Origin: Streptomyces brasiliensis
GTDB taxonomy: Bacteria; Actinomycetota; Actinomycetes; Streptomycetales; Streptomycetaceae
NCBI RefSeq assembly: GCF_014647875.1
Contig: NZ_BMQA01000001.1
Coordinates: forward strand, 372,001 to 436,000
Reading direction: 5' to 3'
DNA: 64,000 nucleotides
The translations under genes and the position numbers were made by a program. Each line of letters begins with the position of its first letter. Position 1 is the stretch's first letter. Below are positions 52,211-60,547 of the stretch, in pieces. A model generated the notes under the pieces. It did not search any database, was not told the origin of the DNA, and worked only from the letters and a program-made list of their open reading frames with translations.

Positions 52211-52648
52211 ATGGACGAGATCTCCGGCTCCGCCGCGCGTGCGGCCCGCGATCTGCGGGTCGTGTTCAGCCGCCTGCGGCGCCGCATCAGGGAGGTCTCG
52301 CAGGACGCGGACCTCACTCCGTCCCAGGAGTCGGCGCTCACCCTGGTCGGCAAGCACGGTGCCGCCACGGCCAGTGCCCTGGCCGCCGCCGAGGGCGTAC
52401 GACCGCAGTCCATGGCCACCACGCTCGCCGCCCTCAACCAGCACGGCCTCATCCGCCGCACCCCCGACCCCGACGACGGTCGCCGCCAGCTGGTCACCCT
52501 GACCGAGGCCGGCCAGGCTCGCGTGGCGGGCAACCGGCAGGCACGCGAGGAGTGGCTGGCCCGCGCCTTCCAGGACCGGTTCACGGAGGACGAGCGCGCC
52601 ACGGTCCTGACCGCGCTGGAGCTGATGGAACGGCTGTCGCAGCAGTGA
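52211..52648 (+). CDS. MarR-family transcriptional regulator
   Basis: A 145-residue wHTH protein. LTPSQESALTLVGKHGAATASALAAAEGVRPQSMATTLAALNQHGLIRRTPDPDDGRRQLVTLTEAG is the MarR DNA-binding domain with DDGRR wing. Next gene (a collapsed MFS transporter) starts inside its stop codon and an isochorismatase-fold gene follows, an arrangement seen with drug-resistance style loci. Palindrome 52166-52177 suggests autoregulation. Confidence 0.9.
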   Translation: MDEISGSAARAARDLRVVFSRLRRRIREVSQDADLTPSQESALTLVGKHGAATASALAAAEGVRPQSMATTLAALNQHGLIRRTPDPDDGRRQLVTLTEAGQARVAGNRQAREEWLARAFQDRFTEDERATVLTALELMERLSQQ

Positions 52649-53064
52649 CACCGAGCCCGGTGAAGCGTCCCGGACGGGACGCGCGGCCCTCCCCCACGGC
52701 CTTCGACCGGCGGCTCATCGCGCCGATGGCCCTGGGCTCGGTACTGAACCCGATCGACTCCTCGGTGATCGCCGTGGCCCTGCTCGGGCGGCTCGTGGAC
52801 AGGTACGGGCCGCGCAGGCTGTACCTCGCCGGTACGGCCCTGGTGGGCGTCGCGGCCGCCGCCACGGCGGCGTTCTTCCCGCACCACGCCGACACGGCCG
52901 GGCTGCACGGTCCGGCCCTCTTCCTTGTCGCAGGATCGGCCCTGCCGCCGGCGACGACCCTCGTGGACCGGTCCCCCGGTTCCCTCACGCCCCGGGGAAC
53001 CACCCGGACCATCGCCCGAGCCCCGGCTCGCAGTACCTCCCCGAACACCCCCGGAAAGGCCTGA
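52645..53064 (+). pseudogene. MFS transporter reduced by internal in-frame deletions
   Basis: An open frame of 139 residues. It starts like an EmrB/QacA-type 14-helix transporter: FDRRLIAPMALGSVLNPIDSSVIAVAL. It then jumps to GRLVDRYGPRRLYLAGTALVGVAAAATAAF (the helix 2-3 motif A region, with about 35-40 residues missing before it). Next it jumps to FPHHADTAGLHGPALFLVAGSALPPATTLVDRS, which resembles the far C-terminus of such proteins. Normal members are about 450-500 residues, so over two-thirds is absent while the frame is kept. The GTG start overlaps the MarR stop. Transport function is implausible. Confidence 0.7.
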
Positions 53065-53070
53065 ACCCCC

Positions 53071-53655
53071 ATGGCGCTCACCGCCCTCGACCCCCGTACC
53101 GCCCTCGTCGTGATCGACCTCCAGCGCGGCATCGCCGGCGCACCCACCCAGCCGTACAGCGGCGCCGAGGTGGTGGCACGTTCCGTGGAGCTCGCCGACG
53201 CCTTCCGGGCCCGGGACCTGCCCGTGGTCCTGGTCCGGGTGTCCTTCGCCCCCGACTGGGCGGACCGGGTCCCCGGCCGCACCGAGCACCAGGGTGGTGG
53301 CGGCTCCTACCCGGAGGGCTGGGACACGATCGTCGACGAGCTGTCCGGCCACCCCGGCGACGTCCACGTCACCAAGCACAACTGGGGCGCCTTCCACGGC
53401 ACCGACCTCGATGTGCAGCTGCGCCGCCGGGGCGTCACGCAGATCGTGCTGACCGGCATCGCCACCAGCATCGGCGTCGAGTCCACCGCCCGTGCCGCGT
53501 ACGAACACGGCTACCACGTCACCGTCGCCACCGACGCGGTCGCCGACATGGCACCGGAGACGCACGCCAACAGCGTCGAGCGGATCTTCCCGCGGCTCGG
53601 CGAGACCGGTACGACGGCGGAGGTCCTCGAGCTCCTCGCCAAGACCCACTCCTGA
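53071..53655 (+). CDS. Isochorismatase-fold hydrolase lacking the catalytic Cys
   Basis: A 194-residue protein of the isochorismatase/nicotinamidase superfamily. Asp in VVIDLQRGI and Lys in VHVTKHNWGAFHGTDLD are present. The third residue, normally Cys in TGxxTxxCVEST, is Gly135 in TGIATSIGVESTAR. Gly at this site occurs in true isochorismatases (EntB, PhzD type), which do not need the Cys; nicotinamidases and carbamoylases do. Follows the MFS remnant by 6 bp and is probably in the MarR operon. Confidence 0.88.
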   Translation: MALTALDPRTALVVIDLQRGIAGAPTQPYSGAEVVARSVELADAFRARDLPVVLVRVSFAPDWADRVPGRTEHQGGGGSYPEGWDTIVDELSGHPGDVHVTKHNWGAFHGTDLDVQLRRRGVTQIVLTGIATSIGVESTARAAYEHGYHVTVATDAVADMAPETHANSVERIFPRLGETGTTAEVLELLAKTHS

Positions 53656-53685
53656 CCCCGGGCCCGGTCCCTTCCGGGGGTGGAT

Positions 53686-53740
53686 GTTCATCCTTACGAG
53701 GGTGGGCGTTAGCACTCAGAAGGGACCGCGTTAGCATTCG
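53686..53740. repeat. Three 11-base elements at exact 22-bp period
   Basis: gttcatcctta (53686), gttagcactca (53708) and gttagcattcg (53730) recur every 22 bp, two helical turns. The last two differ at three of 11 positions (one of the first nine). They end 60 bp before the GT2 gene. Direct repeats with 11-base units are typical of OmpR-family response regulators such as PhoP. Confidence 0.45.
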
Positions 53741-53800
53741 GCCCACGCACACCGCGTCACCGCGACGACGGACAGCGGACTAAGGGGGCTGGAAAGCCGG

Positions 53801-55765
53801 ATGCCGGTCAAAGTCAGCGTCATCGTCCCCGTGTACAACCCGGGGCCGTACATCGAGGACTGCATCGCCTCGCTGCTGCGGCAGTCACTGCCCCCCGACG
53901 AGTTCGAGGTGGTCTTCGTCGACGACGGCTCCACGGACGCGACCCCGGCCCGGCTGGACGAACTAGCCGCCGAGCACCCGCACGTCCGGGTGATCCACCA
54001 GCCGAACTCCGGCTGGTCGGGCAAGCCGCGCAACGTCGGGATCGCCGAGTCCAGGGGCGAGTTCGTGATGTTCGTCGACAACGACGACTACCTCGGCGAC
54101 GAGGCCCTGGAGCGGATGTACGAGTACGGCGTGGCGAACAAGGCCGACGTGATCGTCGGCAAGATGGCCGGCAAGGGCCGTCCCGTGCCGGTGGAGCTGT
54201 TCCGCCGCAATCACCCGCACGCCACCGTCGCGAACGCCCCGCTGATCGACAGCCTCACCCCGCACAAGATGGTCCGGCGCTCCTTCCTGGACCGCACCGG
54301 CCTGCGCTTCCCCGAAGGCCGGCGCCGCCTGGAGGACCACGTCTTCGTCAGCGAGGCGTACCTGCGCGCGGACAACGTCTCGGTGCTCAGCGACTACGTC
54401 TGCTACTACCACGTCAAGCGGGACGACGCCTCGAACGCGGGCTTCCAGCGCTTCGACCCGGTCGGCTACTTCAAGAACCTCCGCGAGGCCCTGGCCGTCG
54501 TCGAGCGGTACACCGAGCCGGGCCCGCTGCGCGACCGGCTGCTGCGCCGCTGGCTGCGCGTCGAGATCGTCGACCGGATGAGCGGCCGCCGGCTGCTGGC
54601 CCTGCCCGACGACTACCGGCGCGAACTGTTCCAGGAGACGCACGCAGTGGTCGTCGAGCGCTTCGGCCCCGGCGTCGCGCCCGGCCTGCGCCCGGGACAG
54701 CGCATCGTCGCCGCCCTGATCAGGGACGACCGGTACGACGACCTCGTCGCCTACGCCGAGTACGAGGCCGGAGTCGGCCCGAAGGCGGCACCGACCGGGG
54801 CCGAGTGGGGCGACGGCACGCTGCATGTCGGCTTCACCACCGAGTTCAAGGCCGGCGGCCGGCCGCTCACCTTCCCGGCGGACGGCGGCGCCGAGCCCTC
54901 CGACACCGCGCCCGCCGACCTCGACGAGGCGATCGCCCGCCTGGGCACGGCGGCCGTCAACGGCTTCGAGAAGGCGACCGTCGACCTGATCCTGCGCGAC
55001 CGCGCCAGCGCCGCCTCCTTCTTCCAGAAGGTCCAGGTCACCCGCGAGCGGATCCCCGCCGACGACGGCCGGGTCCGCCTCGTGCTGCACGCCGAGGCGA
55101 CAGTCGACCCCGGCACCGCCGCGGGCGGCGCCCCGCTGTACGGCGGCCTGTGGGACCTGTACGTCCGGGTCGGCCTCGGCACCTGGACCAAGGAGTGCCG
55201 TCTCGGCCCCGTCCCGCGACAGGGCGGGCCGACACCGCCCGCCGGGATCGTCGTGGGCCGTGTGGTGCTGCCGTACCGGACGAAGCAGCACGACAACCTC
55301 TCCCTGGACGTCGACAGGGCGAGCAAGTCCCTCGGCCTCGGCCGGCTCACGGTGGAGGACGCCACGATGTCCGACACCGAGTGGCTGAACCTCGCGCTGC
55401 CGGTGTACGTCCCGGATCGCACCGACGTCCTGGTGCGGCTGACCAGCACCGGCTCGGGCCGGTCCCTGCGGCAGACCGGGACGCTCACGCCCGCCCACGC
55501 GGCCGGTTCGCTGCTGGAGGCGCGGCTGCCCCTGCGCGACATGCGGGGCGCGACCTGGCGGCTGGAGGTGTGTCTGGCCCCGGAGGACGGCACGCCCCGC
55601 TTCCTGCGCCTGCCGCTCGTCGCGCGCGTGGGCCGCAGCGGCGGCGTCCGCCTCTCCCGGCCCACGCCGCCCGGCCTGCTGCGGCGGGTGGTGCGCAAGG
55701 CCCGGCACGTGCTGGGCGGCGCGCTGCGCGGGACGACGGACCGAGCCACGACACAGGAGGCCTGA
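53801..55765 (+). CDS. GT2-family glycosyltransferase with C-terminal TarS-like region
   Basis: A 654-residue protein. The N-terminal GT-A domain (VSVIVPVYNPGPYIEDCIASLLRQSLPPDEFEVVFVDDGSTD) has the metal site MFVDNDDYLGDEALERM. RRLEDHVFVSEAYL carries the likely base (ED motif). From about residue 330 two or three beta-rich modules follow, similar to wall-teichoic-acid glycosyltransferases of the TarS/TarQ type. No membrane segment. It probably adds sugars to a cell-wall polymer in the cytoplasm. The RmlC gene follows after 4 bp with AGGAGG inside its end. Confidence 0.87.
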   Translation: MPVKVSVIVPVYNPGPYIEDCIASLLRQSLPPDEFEVVFVDDGSTDATPARLDELAAEHPHVRVIHQPNSGWSGKPRNVGIAESRGEFVMFVDNDDYLGDEALERMYEYGVANKADVIVGKMAGKGRPVPVELFRRNHPHATVANAPLIDSLTPHKMVRRSFLDRTGLRFPEGRRRLEDHVFVSEAYLRADNVSVLSDYVCYYHVKRDDASNAGFQRFDPVGYFKNLREALAVVERYTEPGPLRDRLLRRWLRVEIVDRMSGRRLLALPDDYRRELFQETHAVVVERFGPGVAPGLRPGQRIVAALIRDDRYDDLVAYAEYEAGVGPKAAPTGAEWGDGTLHVGFTTEFKAGGRPLTFPADGGAEPSDTAPADLDEAIARLGTAAVNGFEKATVDLILRDRASAASFFQKVQVTRERIPADDGRVRLVLHAEATVDPGTAAGGAPLYGGLWDLYVRVGLGTWTKECRLGPVPRQGGPTPPAGIVVGRVVLPYRTKQHDNLSLDVDRASKSLGLGRLTVEDATMSDTEWLNLALPVYVPDRTDVLVRLTSTGSGRSLRQTGTLTPAHAAGSLLEARLPLRDMRGATWRLEVCLAPEDGTPRFLRLPLVARVGRSGGVRLSRPTPPGLLRRVVRKARHVLGGALRGTTDRATTQEA

Positions 55766-55769
55766 GGCC

Positions 55770-56366
55770 GTGCGCGCACTGGAGATCCCCGACGCCTGGG
55801 TGCTCGAGCCCAAGGTGTTCCCGGACGAACGCGGCAGCTTCCACGAGTGGTACCGGGGTGAGGAGTTCAAGGAGGCCACGGGCTACGACCTGGACCTGGC
55901 CCAGGCCAACTGCTCAGTGTCCCGGCGCGGTGTCGTGCGCGGGATCCATTTCGCCGATGTGCCGCCCGGCCAGGCCAAGTACGTGACATGTGTGCGCGGG
56001 GCCGTGCTGGACGTCGTCGTGGACATCCGCGTCGGGTCACCCGCCTTCGGCCGGTGGGAGGCCGTGCGGCTCGACGACGACGCCCACCACGCCGTGTTCC
56101 TCGCGGAGGGCCTCGGGCACGCGTTCATGGCGCTCACCGACGACGCGACGGTGGTCTACCTGTGCTCGACCGGGTATGCACCGCGCCGCGAGCACGGGCT
56201 GAACCCGTTCGACCCGGACCTGGGCATCGCCTGGCCCGAGGGCATCGAGCCGGTGCTGTCCGACAAGGACGTCGAGGCGCCCTCGCTCGCCGAGGCGGAG
56301 CGGTCCGGGCTGCTTCCCAGCTACGCGGACTGCTCCGCCCACTACGAGCGGCTGCGCGGGCGGTAG
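55770..56366 (+). CDS. rmlC: dTDP-4-dehydrorhamnose 3,5-epimerase
   Basis: A 198-residue cupin. FPDERGSFHEWYRGEEF, QANCSVSRRGVVRGIHFADVPPGQAKYVTCVRGAVLDVVVDIRVGSP and GLGHAFMALTDDATVVYLCSTGYAPRREHGLNPFDPDLGIAWP match RmlC. The catalytic His is in RGIHF, and the Tyr in YLCSTGYAP. It epimerises C3 and C5 of dTDP-4-keto-6-deoxyglucose on the way to dTDP-L-rhamnose. Co-transcribed with the GT2 gene and convergent (1 bp apart) with the methyltransferase-rmlDBA operon. Confidence 0.92.
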   Translation: MRALEIPDAWVLEPKVFPDERGSFHEWYRGEEFKEATGYDLDLAQANCSVSRRGVVRGIHFADVPPGQAKYVTCVRGAVLDVVVDIRVGSPAFGRWEAVRLDDDAHHAVFLAEGLGHAFMALTDDATVVYLCSTGYAPRREHGLNPFDPDLGIAWPEGIEPVLSDKDVEAPSLAEAERSGLLPSYADCSAHYERLRGR

Positions 56367-56367
56367 A

Positions 56368-57171
56368 TCAGCGGTTCGTGCCGAACTGCTCCAGCGCCCG
56401 GCGCAGGGGCTCCCAGCCGCGGGCGCGCTTGGTGCCGCGGTTGCGGGACGTCTCGAGTGCCTTCCAGAAGCCCGCGGACAGCAGGTCCTCGGCCTTCACG
56501 GCCGTGGTCCGCTCCAGGATCGACTCGGGCACCTTCTGCGGGTCGGGGACCTCGAACTCCGCGATGATCTCGTCGTACTTGTCCTGGAGCACCGTGTTGT
56601 CCGGGTCGGCGCCGAAGACCAGGAGCTGGCCGGTGGGCGCGGTGTCGACCAGGACCGTCACCAGATCGGGGCGGTGGCGGTTGAGGATCTCGACGAGCTT
56701 GTAGACGTCCCCGGTCCAGGCGTTGGTGTGCCGGTCACGGGCGGCCTCGTCCACGTTGCGCGGCAGCATGTCGTCGAAGACGATCACGCCGGCCCAGTCC
56801 GAGTACTTCTCGACGTTGATGAAGTCGCGCAGCGCGTACTCGAACAGGTGCATCCCGTCGATGAACGACAGGTCGAGCGTGGTGCGCTTCCAGTAGCCGA
56901 ACGGGCTGCGGTTGCGCGCCAGCTGGCGCAGCGGATGACGGCCGCCCCTCAGGTGCGCGAGGGGGTTCTCGCGGGCGAAGAAGTCGTCGCTGGTCGCCTT
57001 CGCGAGGTGCACGTCGCAGCGGATCTCCGTGACCACCTTGAACGCGGGATCGATCGCGATGCTGGGCACCCGGGACAGCGTCAGGCTGCGGCCGTCGTTG
57101 ACGCCGATCTCCAGGTAGTTGCGGTTCGCGGTCACCTTGTGGAGTTCCCGCAGGAACTCGTGCCGTTTCAC
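56368..57171 (-). CDS. Class I SAM-dependent methyltransferase-like protein of the glycan locus
   Basis: A 267-residue protein. NYLEIGVNDGRSL is the SAM-site motif I (GxxxG variant), LSFIDGMHLFEYALRDFINVEKYSDWAGVIVFDDMLPRN is the metal/SAM region of the CmcI/Methyltransf_24 type. It overlaps rmlD by 4 bp and is the last gene of the rmlABD operon. It may O-methylate a sugar in the surface polymer; that is inferred from location. GTG start. Confidence 0.82.
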   Translation of the reverse strand: MKRHEFLRELHKVTANRNYLEIGVNDGRSLTLSRVPSIAIDPAFKVVTEIRCDVHLAKATSDDFFARENPLAHLRGGRHPLRQLARNRSPFGYWKRTTLDLSFIDGMHLFEYALRDFINVEKYSDWAGVIVFDDMLPRNVDEAARDRHTNAWTGDVYKLVEILNRHRPDLVTVLVDTAPTGQLLVFGADPDNTVLQDKYDEIIAEFEVPDPQKVPESILERTTAVKAEDLLSAGFWKALETSRNRGTKRARGWEPLRRALEQFGTNR

Positions 57172-58037
57172 TGAGACATCTCCTTGCGGATGTGGGGCAG
57201 TGCTTCGTGCAGGGCGGATCGCCAGTCCCTCAGGGGTGCCAGGCCGAGCTCCCGCCAGCGGGCGTGCCCGAGGGCGCTGTAGGCGGGGCGCGGCGCGGGC
57301 CGGGGGAAGGAGCGGCTGTCGGTGGGGCGCACCCGGTGCGGGTTCGCGTCCACGAGCAGGAACACCTCGCGGGCCAGTTGGTGCCAGGTGGCCTCGCCGG
57401 AACTGGTGGCGTGGAAGACGCCGTGCGCTGAGGGCTTCGTGCCGAGGTCCGCGATCCGGGCCGCGACGTCCGCGCTCCAGGTGGGCTGGCCGCGCTGGTC
57501 GTCGACGACGTCGAGGGTGTCGCGGCGGGCTTCGAGTTCGAGCATCGTACGGACGAAGCTGCGGCCGTGGGCGCCGTACAGCCAGGCCGTGCGCAGGATC
57601 ACGCTCGCGCCCGGGAGTTCCTCCGACACGGCCTGTTCGCCCGCGAGTTTGGTGCGGCCGTAGGCGGTGCGCGGGGCCGTGGGGTGGTCCTCCGGGTACG
57701 GGGTGGTTCTGGTCCCGCCGTCGAAGACGTAGTCGGTGGAGACGTGGATCAGGCGCGCGCCGTTCCGGGCGCAGGCACGGGCGAGCAGCCGCGGGCCGTC
57801 GCCGTTGATCGCGAGCGCCCGTTCCTCGTCGCTCTCGGCGTCGTCGACGGCCGTGTACGCGGCGCAGTTGACGACCACGTCGGGCCGGTGCTCCTCGAAC
57901 GCCCGCCGTACGGACCCGGGTCGCGTGATGTCGAGCGCGGCCCGGTCCAGGCCGGTCACCTCCTCGCCGCGCCGGCGCAGTTCCTCGACGGTGTCCTGGC
58001 CGAGCATGCCGCCCGCGCCGGTGACCAGCCACCTCAT
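57168..58037 (-). CDS. rmlD: dTDP-4-dehydrorhamnose reductase
   Basis: A 289-residue extended SDR. WLVTGAGGMLGQDTVEEL binds NADPH. VVNCAAYTAVDDAESDEERALAIN, HVSTDYVFDGG and the catalytic YGRTKLAGEQ are characteristic of RmlD. It makes dTDP-L-rhamnose from the 4-keto sugar. Overlaps rmlB and the methyltransferase gene by 4 bp each. Confidence 0.93.
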   Translation of the reverse strand: MRWLVTGAGGMLGQDTVEELRRRGEEVTGLDRAALDITRPGSVRRAFEEHRPDVVVNCAAYTAVDDAESDEERALAINGDGPRLLARACARNGARLIHVSTDYVFDGGTRTTPYPEDHPTAPRTAYGRTKLAGEQAVSEELPGASVILRTAWLYGAHGRSFVRTMLELEARRDTLDVVDDQRGQPTWSADVAARIADLGTKPSAHGVFHATSSGEATWHQLAREVFLLVDANPHRVRPTDSRSFPRPAPRPAYSALGHARWRELGLAPLRDWRSALHEALPHIRKEMSQ

Positions 58038-59005
58038 CGCGCCTCCCGCTGCTTGAGCGGCTCCCACCAGTCGCGGTGCTCGCGGTACCAGGCGACGGTG
58101 CCGGCGAGGCCGGTGGCGAAGTCGCGGCGGGGACGGTAGCCGAGTTCGTCGCGCGCCTTGCTCCAGTCGACGCTGTAGCGCAGGTCGTGGCCCTTGCGGT
58201 CGGTGACGTACTCGACGCGGTCCCAGTCCGCACCGCAGGCCCCGAGGAGCAGGCCGGTGAGGTCCTTGTTGCTGAGCTCGGTGCCGCCGCCGATGTTGTA
58301 GACCTCGCCGGGACGGCCCTTCGTACGGACCAGGTCGATGCCGTGGCAGTGGTCGTCGACGTGCAGCCAGTCGCGGACGTTGCGTCCGTCGCCGTACAGC
58401 GGGACCTTGCGGCCGTCCAGGAGGTTGCTGACGAAGAGCGGGATCACCTTCTCGGGGAACTGGTGCGGCCCGTAGTTGTTGGAGCAGCGGGTGACGCGCA
58501 CGTCCAGGCCGTGGGTGCGGTGGTACGCGAGGGCCAGGAGGTCGGAGGAGGCCTTGGAGGCGGAGTACGGCGAGTTCGGGGCCAGCGGGTGAGTCTCCGG
58601 CCAGGACCCGGAGTCGATGGAGCCGTACACCTCGTCGGTGGAGACGTGCACGAACGGACCGACGCCGTGCCGCAGGGCCGCGTCCAGGAGGGTCTGGGTG
58701 CCGACCACGTTGGTGAGCACGAACTCCCCTGCCCCGTCGATCGACCGGTCGACGTGCGACTCGGCGGCGAAGTGCACGACCTGGTCGGCCTCGGCCATGA
58801 GCTTGTCGACCAGGCTGGCGTCGCATATGTCGCCCTGGACGAACTCCAGGCGGGGATGGCTCGCGGGCAGGTTCGTGAGCGTGCCCGCGTAGGTGAGTTT
58901 GTCGAGGACCGTGATGTGCGGCGCGTCCGGGCCGTCGTCGGCCAGGAGCGCGCGGACGTACGTCGAGCCGATGAACCCGGCGGCGCCGGTGACGAGGAGA
59001 TTCAT
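58034..59005 (-). CDS. rmlB: dTDP-glucose 4,6-dehydratase
   Basis: A 323-residue extended SDR. LLVTGAAGFIGSTYVRALL (NAD), FAAESHVDRSI, HVSTDEVYGSI (catalytic Asp-Glu), PYSASKASSDLLALAYHRTHGLDVRVTRCSNNYGPHQFPEKVIPLF (Tyr-Lys) and NVRDWLHVDDHCHGID match RmlB. It converts dTDP-glucose to the 4-keto-6-deoxy form. Overlaps rmlA and rmlD by 4 bp. Confidence 0.94.
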   Translation of the reverse strand: MNLLVTGAAGFIGSTYVRALLADDGPDAPHITVLDKLTYAGTLTNLPASHPRLEFVQGDICDASLVDKLMAEADQVVHFAAESHVDRSIDGAGEFVLTNVVGTQTLLDAALRHGVGPFVHVSTDEVYGSIDSGSWPETHPLAPNSPYSASKASSDLLALAYHRTHGLDVRVTRCSNNYGPHQFPEKVIPLFVSNLLDGRKVPLYGDGRNVRDWLHVDDHCHGIDLVRTKGRPGEVYNIGGGTELSNKDLTGLLLGACGADWDRVEYVTDRKGHDLRYSVDWSKARDELGYRPRRDFATGLAGTVAWYREHRDWWEPLKQREAR

Positions 59006-60069
59006 GAACGGATCTGCACCTTGCTGTGGTCTCCGAGGACGAGGCGGTGGGCACTGGGCACTCCGGGCGCCGGGGTCACCTCGACATGCCGGCCGATCAG
59101 CGAGGACTCGATCCGGCCCACCCCGTCGATGGAGGAGTCCCGCAGCACGATGGAGAACTCCAGTTCGCTGTCCGTGATCCGGCAGTTCTCCGCGACCGAG
59201 GTGAAGGGGCCGACGTAGGAGTCGCTGACGACGGTTCCCGCGCCGATGACGACCGGGCCGACGATCCGGGAGTTCGTGATCCGCGCCCCTTCCTCGACGA
59301 CCACCCGGCCCACGGTCTCGGACGCCTCGTCGACCTCGCCGTCGATACGCCGCTCCATGCTCTCCAGCACGGTGCGGTTGACCTCCAGCATGTCGCGGAC
59401 GTTGCCGGTGTCCTTCCAGTAGCCCCGGACGACCGTGGAGCGGACATCGGCGCGGGCGTCTATGAGGTGCTGGATCGCGTGGGTGATCTCCAACTCGCCC
59501 CGCCAGGACGGCTTGATCGCCCGTACCGCCTCGTGGATCGCGGGAGTGAACAGATAGACGCCGACGAGCGCGAGGTCGCTCTTGGGATGTTCCGGCTTCT
59601 CCTCCAGGCCCACCACCTGCCCGGACGGGCCGAGTTCGGCGACGCCGAACGAGCGGGGGTCGGGGACGCGGGTGAGCAGGATCTGGGCGTCGGGACGGGT
59701 GGTGCGGAACGCGTCGACGACGTCGTTGATGCCGCCCACGATGAAGTTGTCCCCGAGGTACATCACGAAGTCGTCGTCCCCGAGGAAGTCCCGCGCGATC
59801 AGCACCGCGTGGGCCAGGCCCAGGGGACGCTCCTGGGGTATGTAGGTCACCTCCAGGCCGAACTTCGCCCCGTCGCCGACCGCCTCCTCTATCTCGGCCG
59901 CGGTGTCGCCGACGATCATCCCGACGTCGGTGATCCCGGCCGCGGCGATGGACTCCAGCCCGTAGAACAGCACGGGCTTGTTGGCCACCGGCACGAGCTG
60001 TTTCGCCGACGTGTGCGTGATCGGCCGCAGGCGGGTGCCGGCACCGCCGGAGAGCACGAGTGCCTTCAT
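59002..60069 (-). CDS. rmlA: Glucose-1-phosphate thymidylyltransferase (long form)
   Basis: A 355-residue nucleotidyltransferase. The signature is LVLSGGAGTRLRPITHTSAKQLVPVANKP, with YLGDNFIVGGI (metal Asp) and VVGLEEKPEHPKSD. The C-terminal left-handed beta-helix (EGARITNSRIVGPVVIGAGTVVSDSYVGPFTSV) marks the long StrD-like type seen in actinomycetes. First gene of the rmlABD-methyltransferase operon. ATG 60069 has AAGGTG upstream. Confidence 0.93.
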   Translation of the reverse strand: MKALVLSGGAGTRLRPITHTSAKQLVPVANKPVLFYGLESIAAAGITDVGMIVGDTAAEIEEAVGDGAKFGLEVTYIPQERPLGLAHAVLIARDFLGDDDFVMYLGDNFIVGGINDVVDAFRTTRPDAQILLTRVPDPRSFGVAELGPSGQVVGLEEKPEHPKSDLALVGVYLFTPAIHEAVRAIKPSWRGELEITHAIQHLIDARADVRSTVVRGYWKDTGNVRDMLEVNRTVLESMERRIDGEVDEASETVGRVVVEEGARITNSRIVGPVVIGAGTVVSDSYVGPFTSVAENCRITDSELEFSIVLRDSSIDGVGRIESSLIGRHVEVTPAPGVPSAHRLVLGDHSKVQIRS

Positions 60070-60173
60070 CTGCCACACCTTATCGGCGATCGTCCGAATG
60101 GAAACCTTTCTTTGTCCCGCCGATCGGTTACGACAGTACGTCCCGGGCCCTAAGGGCAGCTGGCCGGGGGGTG

Positions 60174-60467
60174 TCAGTTCCCGGCCTCCTCCGGGTTCTC
60201 CGGGGACTTCCCGGCCACCCGGGCCAGCTCGGCATCCACCTCGGCCAGGGAACGGCCCTCGTCGCGGGCGTACTCGCTCACCGCGGTCTGCAGGTCCCGG
60301 TCCAGGTCGCGCCAGGCCCGCAGGGCCGTCTCGTAGGTCTCGCGCTGGGTACCGGTCAACTGGCCCTCGGCCGGGGGACCGTAGGTTTCCCGCAGTTCCA
60401 GGACCTGGGCGTGGGCCGCGTCCGCCGCGTGCTGCTTGGCCACGAGCTCTTCGATGGTGTGTGACAC
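60174..60467 (-). CDS. Small hypothetical coiled-coil protein
   Basis: A 97-residue, acidic, helical protein: HTIEELVAKQHAADAAHAQVLELRETYGPP..., LTGTQRETYETALRAWRDLDRDLQTAVSEYARDEGRSLAEVDAELARVAGK. Heptad-like patterns suggest a coiled coil. No recognised family. GTG 60467 lies 9 bp after AGGG. Isolated between rmlA and the SpoIIE phosphatase gene. Confidence 0.7.
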   Translation of the reverse strand: MSHTIEELVAKQHAADAAHAQVLELRETYGPPAEGQLTGTQRETYETALRAWRDLDRDLQTAVSEYARDEGRSLAEVDAELARVAGKSPENPEEAGN

Positions 60468-60547
60468 GTCAATGAACCCTAGGCACGGCGGGCCGCCGCA
60501 GCCCCCACGACCTGCCGGGGGCAGTGTCCCGCGCACCCGAGTGGCCG

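Noticed and set aside
53709..53717. ttagcactc, identical to a CIRCE (HrcA) half-site
   Set aside because: The required inverted half gagtgctaa is absent at the proper distance. The element recurs as a direct repeat instead.
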